A stretch of 8,039 nt of DNA, from assembly GCA_905211485.1 (NCBI GenBank), contig CAJMAW010000127.1:1-8039 (forward strand), in the 5' to 3' direction. The translations under genes were made by a program, and so were the position numbers. The notes beneath the pieces were generated by a model. That model was not told the origin of the DNA and made no database searches. It worked only from the letters and a program-made list of their open reading frames with translations. This stretch comes from an uncultured Lentisphaeria bacterium. GTDB lineage: Bacteria > Verrucomicrobiota > Lentisphaeria > Victivallales > UBA1829. This document shows, one piece after another, positions 1 to 5,916 of the stretch (positions within the stretch are counted from its first letter, which is position 1; the number at the start of each line of letters is the position of its first letter).

Positions 1-38
1 GGAGGCAAAAAATAAAAAAATAAAATAATAAAAAAAAC

Positions 39-59
39 ATGAGGGCTGCTCGCCCTCAT
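39..59 (-). terminator. Stem-loop with T-run on the minus strand
   Basis: An 8-bp perfect stem ATGAGGGC (39-46) / GCCCTCAT (52-59) has a 5-base loop. On the plus strand it is preceded by an A-tract (30-37), so read on the minus strand it is a hairpin followed by a T-run, the form of an intrinsic terminator. No minus-strand gene lies directly to its right, so what it would stop is unclear. It closely resembles the terminator at 4318-4349. Confidence 0.5.
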
Positions 60-89
60 ACTCTCCGGCAGGGCTGCATTCCATGCACC

Positions 90-118
90 CGGCAGGCAAG
101 CCTGCCGTATTTTTTTAT
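90..118 (+). terminator. Rho-independent terminator, plus strand
   Basis: A GC-rich stem CGGCAGG (90-96) / CCTGCCG (101-107) with loop CAAG is followed by TATTTTTTTATTTT. This is a textbook intrinsic terminator for plus-strand transcription. It would end either a gene lying left of the window or a short RNA made from the hairpin cluster at 38-107. Confidence 0.75.
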
Positions 119-218
119 TTTGCTTGTTTTGTTTTTTACAGGTCATTTCGGCAGGTATGCTGTTTGCCGTGTTGCATAAAAAGGACTGTCTGGTTTTTGT
201 AGTGAAAAGGAATGGGAG

Positions 219-1238
219 ATGTCAATTTTTGTAAAAGATTCACCGGATTATTTTCGAGGCATTTTTAATCTGGAATCGACAGAGGACGGATTGACAGCCA
301 ATCGACTGAGTCCGGAATTGAAATCGCTGTATCAGGCGGATGGGGAACACCGTTTTATCCGTGCGAACTGCCCTTCCGGAGTCCGTCTGGCCTTTGAGAC
401 GGATTCCCCATTTATGAAAATGGGATTGAAATATGGAAGGAGCGCACGTGCCGTCTATGCCGTGGATGTGATTGTAGACGGACAGAATCTTCAACGCTGG
501 ATTCCGCCGCATCCGGAGGAAGGGAAGGAATATGAGTTTCAGATGGAACTTCCCTCCCGCGGAGGACTCCATCAGATTCTCGTTCATCTTCCGCATCTGA
601 CGGAAAATACACTGAAATGCCTGGAGCTCAAAGAAGGAGCATTTGTGAAGTCTTGCTTTTCCGCCGCTTCTTCGAAAGGCGGCAGGGGGGAAGGGCGCCG
701 CTTTCTTTTTCTGGGCGATTCCATTACGCAGGGGATGACCGTTTCGGGTGCCTCGCTTGCATACCCGGCAGTGCTTTCCGAAGCATTCGGAGCAGATTTT
801 ATCAATTTGTCTGTCGGGGGAGAAATCATGCGCGGCGAACTGGGGCGATACGCGCTTGCGTATGACTGGAACTCTGCGTTTATAGCCTATGGGATCAATG
901 ATTTCAACAACTGTGTTCCGCCGGACCGGACGGGGGAGGAAGCCTTCCGGATGCTGAATGCCCTTTGCGGAGCAGGGCGCGAAGGGAAAGTGATTGTGAT
1001 TACTCCGATTCCCTGTACAAGAGGGGGGCGGGAAAATGAGTCTGGCTTTTCTCTGGAGAGCTATCGTGAAGCCATTGCTGCGGCCGCCCGGGAATTTCCT
1101 GGGACTCTTGTGATTGACGGGAAAATGCTTCTGGGAGAACGTTCCGAATATTTTATAGACGGTCTTCATCCCAATGATGACGGAATGAAAATCTATGCGG
1201 ACAATCTGATCCGGATTCTCCGGACCGATGCTTTCTGA
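219..1238 (+). CDS. SGNH/GDSL-family esterase with N-terminal accessory domain
   Basis: Predicted serine hydrolase of the SGNH (GDSL) superfamily, 339 residues. The catalytic domain starts near residue 160. Block I is GDSIT with nucleophile Ser168. Block II is NLSVGG with the oxyanion glycine around 200. Block III is GIND (225-228, Asn227). Block V is DGLHP with the Asp314/His317 pair. The first ~150 residues look like a beta-rich domain of the kind found before SGNH domains in SsfX3-like or CE2-like acyl/carbohydrate esterases; this is a resemblance only. No signal peptide is visible, so it is probably cytoplasmic. The ATG at 219 has AAAGG (206-210) eight bases upstream. The pseudouridine synthase gene begins 3 nt after the stop, so the two are probably cotranscribed. 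The substrate cannot be read from the sequence; removal of acetyl groups from sugars is a reasonable guess for a gut polysaccharide degrader. Confidence 0.88.
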   Translation: MSIFVKDSPDYFRGIFNLESTEDGLTANRLSPELKSLYQADGEHRFIRANCPSGVRLAFETDSPFMKMGLKYGRSARAVYAVDVIVDGQNLQRWIPPHPEEGKEYEFQMELPSRGGLHQILVHLPHLTENTLKCLELKEGAFVKSCFSAASSKGGRGEGRRFLFLGDSITQGMTVSGASLAYPAVLSEAFGADFINLSVGGEIMRGELGRYALAYDWNSAFIAYGINDFNNCVPPDRTGEEAFRMLNALCGAGREGKVIVITPIPCTRGGRENESGFSLESYREAIAAAAREFPGTLVIDGKMLLGERSEYFIDGLHPNDDGMKIYADNLIRILRTDAF

Positions 1239-1241
1239 AGA

Positions 1242-2309
1242 ATGAAGGAAGAACAAGAACCTCAGCCTGCCGAATTTTCTGAGAAACGTCAGATCGGGAC
1301 GGAAACCGGAGAGGAATGTGAGGGAATGCGTCTGGACAGCTATCTCCGCAACCGTTTCACGTATCGCAGCCGCAGGGAATGGCAGGATTCAGTAAGGAAA
1401 GGGGAAATCCGTGTCAACGGGCGGCGGATCCGTCCCTGCCGGCGTCTTCATGCCGGGGAATACATTTCCTTTGATTTTCCTGATCGGGAGGAACCGGAAG
1501 TCTGCAGAGAATACCGGATTCTGCTGGAACATCCGAGATTTCTGGCGGTAGACAAACCGGGCAATCTTCCCGTTCACCCTGCCGGACGTTTTTTCCGGAA
1601 TACGCTTTTGTTTCTTCTGAGGGGGCAGTACGGAAAACTTTTTCCAGTCAACAGGCTGGACCGCGAGACTTCCGGAGTGCTTCTGTTCGGACGCGATCCG
1701 GAGGCGGCTTCCGTTCTTTCCGGACTGTTTTCCAGAAAACAGGTCGAGAAACACTACACGGTTTTTGTTCACGGGGCGTTCCCGGAGGAGGGGATGAAAA
1801 CACACGGTTTCCTTTCGCGGGATTTGGAGAGCAAAGTCCGCAAGAAACGCCGTTTTTGCCCTCTGAATGCGGAGGATGCGGAGAGAAGAAGAATTCCTGA
1901 AGTCCCAGAGCAGGAAGGCGCGCAGAGAGGAGGAACAGCAGAAGAATCCTCCGAGCGTGAATTTGCGGAAACGGAATTCCGTTTTCTGAAAGGGAACGGA
2001 AAGATCAGCATGCTGGAAGCGCTGCCGAAGACAGGGCGTCTGCATCAGATCCGGGCGACACTGTGTTCTCTGGGCTGGCCGCTTCTGGGAGACAAGCTGT
2101 ATGGGTTGGACGAACAGTTTTATCTCCGTCACATAGATGAGAATCTGACGGAACAGGATCGTCAGATTCTCCGCCTTGACCGTCAGGCGCTTCATGCCTC
2201 CCGCATGATTTTTCCTTCCCCTTTCGGGAGGGAGGGGGAGAGAATTTCTCTTTTCGCCCCCCTTCCCCCTGAATTGACGGTGTTGCAAGATGAAATAAAA
2301 GATGTATAG
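1242..2309 (+). CDS. RluA-family 23S rRNA/tRNA pseudouridine synthase
   Basis: Isomerises uridine to pseudouridine in structured RNA. An S4 RNA-binding domain lies at about residues 29-80 (MRLDSYL...VNGRRIRP), followed by a PseudoU_synth_2 catalytic domain from about 98. The motif NRLDRETSG carries the catalytic Asp140; family members usually have His where Asn137 stands. GRLHQIRATL (265-274), LLGDKLYG (281-288) and LHASRMIF (317-324) are further family signatures. A charged low-complexity insertion (about 205-242) interrupts the catalytic domain. The ATG at 1242 lies 3 nt after the esterase stop but has only a weak ribosome-binding site. The in-frame ATG at 1326 (residue 29), with GAGG at 1311-1314, starts exactly at the S4 domain and may be the real start; the first 28 residues are Glu-rich and do not look like the family. 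RluA, RluC and RluD subfamilies cannot be separated here, so no symbol is given. Confidence 0.9.
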   Translation: MKEEQEPQPAEFSEKRQIGTETGEECEGMRLDSYLRNRFTYRSRREWQDSVRKGEIRVNGRRIRPCRRLHAGEYISFDFPDREEPEVCREYRILLEHPRFLAVDKPGNLPVHPAGRFFRNTLLFLLRGQYGKLFPVNRLDRETSGVLLFGRDPEAASVLSGLFSRKQVEKHYTVFVHGAFPEEGMKTHGFLSRDLESKVRKKRRFCPLNAEDAERRRIPEVPEQEGAQRGGTAEESSEREFAETEFRFLKGNGKISMLEALPKTGRLHQIRATLCSLGWPLLGDKLYGLDEQFYLRHIDENLTEQDRQILRLDRQALHASRMIFPSPFGREGERISLFAPLPPELTVLQDEIKDV

Positions 2310-2434
2310 TATGCAAATGACGGGTTTTTGACGGAAAACGCTTTTCCTGTCTGTTGAAGCACGCAGAAACGCCATTATGAACAATGAAAAATAGAAAACG
2401 CCTTGATTGGAATGACAGCGTGGAATGGAGCAAT

Positions 2435-2806
2435 ATGAAAACGGTTTGTCTGCGAGCAGTGTTCTGTCTGGCACTGGCTTGTCTGTTGTTGTCCGCATTG
2501 ACGGCTTGCGCGGTGAGGGAAACGTATGAAAATCGGCAGAAAATCCGCGGCATCCGCGTGGGCATGACCCGGGAACAGGTTCGGGAAATCATGGGGGAAC
2601 CACTGGTGAATGAGGTGTACAATACGCCGCGCGTCTGGTTTTATTATACACGGAACAGATGGTTTGACGGTTATGTCACACGGGATGAATGTACACCGCT
2701 CGTCTTTGATGAGGAAGGCCGTCTGGAAGGCTGGGGGCAGGATTATTTCAAGACTAATTATACGCTCGGGGACTGGAGTCAGAAGTCGATAGACCGTTCC
2801 ATCTGA
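2435..2806 (+). CDS. Small lipoprotein with BamE/SmpA-like domain
   Basis: Predicted lipoprotein of 123 residues. The N-terminus has Lys2 and Arg7, a hydrophobic stretch (8-22) and a lipobox L-T-A-C with lipidated Cys25. Ala at the next position fits sorting to the outer membrane. The mature part contains GMTREQVREIMGEP (43-56), the hallmark opening of the SmpA/OmlA (BamE)-like fold, then a strand-rich section ending TPLVFDEEGRLEGWG (87-101). Related families (BamE, DUF3192 and similar) are short periplasm-facing lipoproteins; BamE assists beta-barrel insertion, but that role is not shown here. I chose the ATG at 2435 because it has GGAG (2427-2430) upstream and directly begins the signal peptide. 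An in-frame ATG at 2384 would add 17 residues but lacks a ribosome-binding site. A 125-base gap separates it from the preceding gene; TTGAAG (2354-2359) / TATGAA (2376-2381) with a 16-bp spacer is a weak candidate promoter there. Confidence 0.75.
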   Translation: MKTVCLRAVFCLALACLLLSALTACAVRETYENRQKIRGIRVGMTREQVREIMGEPLVNEVYNTPRVWFYYTRNRWFDGYVTRDECTPLVFDEEGRLEGWGQDYFKTNYTLGDWSQKSIDRSI

Positions 2807-2863
2807 ATCGTCCACTTCTGCAGCAGAGAACCACATTGGCCCCGTATTTTTCTCTCTGCTCAT

Positions 2864-2905
2864 GAGCTGGATTTGTTGATTGGATGAATTCCAGTTCTTT
2901 CTTTT
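2864..2905 (+). terminator. Possible terminator after the lipoprotein gene
   Basis: GAGCTGGA (2864-2871) pairs with TCCAGTTC (2890-2897) as eight pairs, one of them G-T, around an 18-base loop, followed by a T/C-rich run. A second stem, AGCAGAGA (2822-2829) / TCTCTGCT (2853-2860), lies just before it without a T-run. The large loop and interrupted T-run make this tentative. The rest of the 239-base gap between the convergent genes (2807-3045) shows no convincing gene. Confidence 0.35.
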
Positions 2906-3045
2906 CTCTTCTCTCTTCCTTTTTTCCCTCATTTCCGTTTCTTCAGCATCCTCTTTCCCGCTGAATGTGGACTTGCCGCTCTGCTCTCCTCGCGGGAAGA
3001 AGGATCGGATCCCCTTCCATACGCTGCTTGCTTTTACAGACTGTT

Positions 3046-3816
3046 TCAGGGAATGTAATGAAGAGCGAGGCTTTCTGCCGAATTGCTCCATGGCAGTCCG
3101 AGGAGAGGGCAGGGGGAGGCGCTTTCCATCCGCAAAGATTCCGCATGTCCGTCGGTAAAGACGAAATTGGCCTCTCCTCCCTGGTGGCGGAAATGGATGG
3201 AGGGCGCAAAAAGCGAGGAAAATTCATTCCACGGCTCTATCGCCGAATGATTTTGAAACGCTTTTTGAAGATTGCTTTCCCCATTGATTTGTTCGGCAGT
3301 ATCACCGAACATGATTTTCGATGCCGGCCGTCGTACGGCGGAAAGAGGATACCCGGATTGATAGATGCTTTTTTCTCCGAAAAACAAACCGATGAGTTCA
3401 TTTCCGGAGGCAGAGATTTTTCTGGAAATGCCCATGAAACGGTTGAGTCCGTATCCCCCGCACTGATTTTGCACTTGATTCCCGGATAAGAATGCGGGAC
3501 AGGCCAATTCCTTGAGATTTCCGTTCAGGTAGGGAAGCAGGGAGGAATCAGATTCTGATCCCGGATTTTCTCCTCCGAACCAGTAGTGCCGTTTCGATTC
3601 GGAAAAATTGGGCGAATAAGGCACCAGGTAATTCTGATGGGATGCGGCGTAAAGCAGATTTGCACTGCAAAGTTGACGGAGGGAGGCGAAACACTGGATC
3701 CCCTTGGATTTCAAACGGATTTCCAGAAATACCGGAAACAGCAGAACGCATAAAAGGCAAAGTATGGATATCACAAGCAACAGTTCTGCCAGGGTAAAAC
3801 AGTTCTTCTTCCGCAT
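3046..3816 (-). CDS. Prepilin-type N-terminal methylation domain protein with H-X(n)-DG motif
   Basis: Pseudopilin-like membrane protein, 256 residues. The N-terminus MRKKNCFTLAELLLVIS is a type IV prepilin leader: basic hexapeptide, cleavage before Phe7, and Glu11 at mature position 5. A hydrophobic helix (about 7-30) follows. The -1 residue is Cys rather than the usual Gly. Near the C-terminus RHQGGEANFVFTDGH matches the 'H-X9-DG' processing-associated domain, but with ten residues between His211 and Asp222. RRPASKIMFGD (about 162-172) is also typical. This architecture is abundant in Lentisphaerae and Planctomycetes, where most copies have no known partner or role. It stands alone here, convergent with the lipoprotein gene, with no secretion or pilus genes nearby. 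ATG at 3816 is preferred; a TTG two codons upstream (3822) is also in frame. No clear Shine-Dalgarno is seen. Confidence 0.88.
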   Translation of the reverse strand: MRKKNCFTLAELLLVISILCLLCVLLFPVFLEIRLKSKGIQCFASLRQLCSANLLYAASHQNYLVPYSPNFSESKRHYWFGGENPGSESDSSLLPYLNGNLKELACPAFLSGNQVQNQCGGYGLNRFMGISRKISASGNELIGLFFGEKSIYQSGYPLSAVRRPASKIMFGDTAEQINGESNLQKAFQNHSAIEPWNEFSSLFAPSIHFRHQGGEANFVFTDGHAESLRMESASPCPLLGLPWSNSAESLALHYIP

Positions 3817-3853
3817 TATCAATCTTCACAAGGACTCAGCTTCGTTTGACTGA

Positions 3854-3883
3854 ATAATATAAGCTATTTCCAGGCAGATTCAA
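3854..3883 (-). promoter_or_regulatory. Candidate sigma70-type promoter for the pseudopilin gene
   Basis: On the minus strand, TTGAAT (3878-3883) is followed after 16 bp by TATATT (3856-3861), or after 18 bp by TATTAT (3854-3859). It lies about 40 bases upstream of the ATG at 3816. The surroundings are AT-rich, so chance matches are likely. Confidence 0.35.
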
Positions 3884-4317
3884 TGAAGTAAAAATAAGAT
3901 GGTTTCCAACTGTGAGTGATTGAAATATTTTTTTGGGAAAAGGGTGAAAATTTTATTTTTAATGATTCATATAATATTTTATGCTTCACAAGAACAGAAG
4001 GGTGAATGCCTTTTGCCATCTGAACAGAACAGCTAACTTTATAAAGACTCTCAAATCTTTCTTATTGTAAAAATATTTTTATTGTAAAAGAGAAAATCTA
4101 TTTATCTGAATGCGTTTATTTTCTTTTCTGATTTGTTATGGAATGGGAAAGATCAGTTCAGAGCGGAAGAGGGCCTGGAAGCGTGAAAGTGCGGGAGAAG
4201 TGCGTTTTCATCATTTCTTCCGGGAATCTTTTGTTTCCTGAAGTCAAGCCCGGTGGCCTTGCTGCAAAGAGGCGGCGAAAAGTCCTCGTGCGGAACACGA
4301 ATTTCTGTGATTGAAAT
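3884..4317. other. Intergenic stretch without a recognisable gene
   Basis: Between the pseudopilin promoter and the terminator at 4318. Bases 3884 to about 4140 are strongly AT-rich, with a TATAAT at 3970-3975 (no good -35) and two copies of TTATTGTAAAA (4062-4072 and 4079-4089) 17 bases apart. Bases 4145-4310 are clearly richer in GC. They have short open frames on both strands, neither with a ribosome-binding site or a recognisable product. I see no tRNA, CRISPR or insertion-sequence end. Confidence 0.6.
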
Positions 4318-4349
4318 AAAAAAAGCATGAGGACTGCCCGCCCTCATGC
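4318..4349 (-). terminator. Rho-independent terminator of the TIKL-motif gene
   Basis: Read on the minus strand, an 8-bp stem GCATGAGG / CCTCATGC (arms at 4342-4349 and 4325-4332, 9-base loop) is followed by TTTTTTTATTTC. It lies about 100 bases downstream of the stop codon at 4450 and in the correct direction. The core is nearly the same sequence as the hairpin at 38-59. Confidence 0.75.
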
Positions 4350-4449
4350 TCCGCAACTTTCACAGAGATTTCCTGCAAAACAACAACAGGTTTCAGATCT
4401 GTGCTTCTCTTTTATATGGGAGAGTTTGAATTCTTCATGACAGTGTCAT

Positions 4450-5670
4450 TCATTTGGAAGTCCGTTCCAGTCCGGGGACGGAAATATCCGCTCCATTCCA
4501 GATATTGGAATATTGCGCGAACATCATGAAGGCGCCGAAAAGCACCACCAGGAGCGCAGCCACGGCAGAAATGGTGAAGAGAATGGAAGGTTCGGCTTTT
4601 TCCTTGCCCGCGGATGCATTGGCAGCAGCCACTGCAGGAGGCGGATTGGCAACAGAAGGCGGCACCGCGGCAGGCTGATCATGTTTTTTCAGGGAAAGTT
4701 TATGCGGCTGCTCAGTAGCAGAAGCCGCACTGCCTGCAGGAGTCAGCTTGATTGTGGCTGAAGCTGAGGATGAAGCGGGAGCAGCGGCCGCACCGCCGCC
4801 CGCTCCCAGTTTGATCGTGGGCGAAGAGGGACTGACCGCAGATCCTGGAGTCAGTTTGACCGTGGATGCGGAAGGCGAAACCGATCCGGATCCCAGTTTG
4901 ATTGTAGGCGAAGAAGGGGTTGGCGCTGCAGATGCGGCACCGCCTCCCTGCTGAGGAGCCAGCTTGATTGTCGAAGCACTGCCTGAAGAAGCCGCTGCCG
5001 CACCGGGAGCGCCGCCAGAGGGCGCATCGTGAGACGGCGGGACCAGTTTGATTGTCTGTTTCGCAATGCGCGCAGTGGACGAATTTGTTTCGTTTTCACT
5101 CTTGGGAGTCAGTTTGATGGTTTGCGCTGAAGCCGGCTTCTGCTGGACCTGGGGCGCCTGGACGGAATCGGTGATTCCGGGTAGGGAGACCTGAGTGGAA
5201 TGAGCTCCTGAGGTGGAAGGTCTGAGCTTGATGGTCTGCTTGACTCCGGGTACCGAAGCGGGGGAAACCGTCGTTGCCGTTGCAGAGGGCGGAACGGATG
5301 ACGGCGCAGAAGGGGGGACTGCTCCCGGCATCGGGATATCCGCAGTCGGGCTGTCCGCAGTGGTCGGAGTGGCAGGTTTCCGGATCCGGCTGACCAGGAC
5401 AGTGCCCGTTTGCGCCGGAGCCGCGGCCGTGGTCGTATCCGAAGGCGAAACCGGCATTGGGGATGCTTCCGGCGCGGAAACGGATTCCGGAGGCGGAACC
5501 GCAGCCGGGGCCTTGGGTGTGATCGGTTTCAGTTTCAGGGTCTTCCGCCCGACAGGTGCAGTCTTGGGTTCGGGAGTCGCGGAATTGACTCTCTGCATTG
5601 TTCCGGTATCGGTATTGCGCATGTTCATCGGGTCATTCAGACCATTGTTGAAACCGGGTGTGTTTGCCAT
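4450..5670 (-). CDS. Low-complexity protein with nine T-[IVL]-K-L motifs and a C-terminal membrane anchor
   Basis: Function not recognised. 406 residues. Residues 1-360 are Pro/Ser/Ala/Thr/Gly-rich, predicted disordered, with no signal peptide. The segment is punctuated by TLKL (44), TIKL (146, 184, 206, 234, 256), TVKL (270) and TIKL (285, 306); Pro, Gly or Ala usually follows within two residues. Degenerate relatives are VLVSRIRKP (91-99) and HKLSLKK (323-329). A single hydrophobic helix at about 362-386 (SILFTISAVAALLVVLF...) is followed by a ~20-residue tail. Lys/Arg before the helix and the lack of a leader suggest an N-in, tail-anchored protein with its motifs in the cytoplasm (inference). 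The ATG at 5670 is chosen because GGAAGGGCAGGA lies just upstream and the peptide upstream of it (to 5901) is unlike the rest. It has its own candidate promoter and terminator and lies downstream of rph. Even spacing suggests docking sites for a repeated partner, but nothing in the sequence names that partner. Confidence 0.8.
   Translation of the reverse strand: MANTPGFNNGLNDPMNMRNTDTGTMQRVNSATPEPKTAPVGRKTLKLKPITPKAPAAVPPPESVSAPEASPMPVSPSDTTTAAAPAQTGTVLVSRIRKPATPTTADSPTADIPMPGAVPPSAPSSVPPSATATTVSPASVPGVKQTIKLRPSTSGAHSTQVSLPGITDSVQAPQVQQKPASAQTIKLTPKSENETNSSTARIAKQTIKLVPPSHDAPSGGAPGAAAASSGSASTIKLAPQQGGGAASAAPTPSSPTIKLGSGSVSPSASTVKLTPGSAVSPSSPTIKLGAGGGAAAAPASSSASATIKLTPAGSAASATEQPHKLSLKKHDQPAAVPPSVANPPPAVAAANASAGKEKAEPSILFTISAVAALLVVLFGAFMMFAQYSNIWNGADISVPGLERTSK
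4744..5235 (-). repeat. Degenerate repeat array encoding the TIKL motifs
   Basis: Covers residues 146-309. The motif recurs at spacings of 38, 22, 28, 22, 14, 15 and 21 residues. The clearest DNA copies are 4804-4830 and 4891-4917, which match at 24 of 27 bases and are offset by exactly 87 bp (29 codons), carrying the SSPTIKLG segment twice. The three differences are transitions. This points to growth of the array by in-frame internal duplication. Confidence 0.75.
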
Positions 5671-5778
5671 AGTGTCCTGCCCTTCCTGATGATAGGTTTC
5701 AAAAACTGCTTTTATTTCAATCTCTTTCACTCCAAGAAAAAACGTTGCCGCAATCCTTTGGATCCGACAGTGGAAACG

Positions 5779-5807
5779 AATATAGCACGCTTGTTTCAGT
5801 CTGGCAA
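5779..5807 (-). promoter_or_regulatory. Candidate sigma70-type promoter of the TIKL-motif gene
   Basis: On the minus strand, TTGCCA (5802-5807) and TATATT (5779-5784) are separated by exactly 17 bp. Directly upstream lies an A/T-tract region (5808-5830) resembling an UP element. The expected start, near 5772, gives a leader of about 100 bases before the ATG at 5670. This suggests the gene can be transcribed independently of rph. Confidence 0.5.
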
Positions 5808-5916
5808 ATTTTTTTTCTGAAAAAAAACCTTCAGCCCCTTTTTTTATATGCTTTTGCGATGAAAAAGGGTGTCCTGGGCAGTTTGAATGCATCAAAATCA
5901 AGTGGATATCGCAATA

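Noticed and set aside
2880..3489. Open frames of 92-174 codons on the plus strand, plus one minus-strand frame of 94 codons, around the 3' end of the pseudopilin gene
   Set aside because: They are antisense or alternate-frame shadows of the pseudopilin gene, without domains or ribosome-binding sites.
4138..4314. 58-codon plus-strand open frame starting MEWERSVQSG
   Set aside because: No ribosome-binding site, no recognisable domain, and open frames exist on both strands of the same stretch.
4153..4356. 67-codon minus-strand open frame
   Set aside because: Its start codon lies inside the terminator stem of the upstream gene and its product shows no family resemblance.
4744..5235. CRISPR-like array
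   Set aside because: Repeats are degenerate, unevenly spaced and in codon register with the coding frame; there are no cas genes. It is protein-level repetition.
5213..5820. Gly/Ala/Arg-rich plus-strand frames opposite the TIKL gene
   Set aside because: Antisense shadows of low-complexity codons; they show no domain and no start signal.
5808..5870. Possible terminator after rph in the T/A-tract region
   Set aside because: Only a 5-bp CTGAA/TTCAG stem can be drawn and it is not followed by a T-run in the transcribed direction; the tract fits an UP element for the next promoter better.
5671..5901. N-terminal extension of the TIKL-motif protein from an upstream ATG
   Set aside because: The extra 77 residues differ completely in composition, the candidate promoter lies within this region, and the ATG at 5670 has a good ribosome-binding site.
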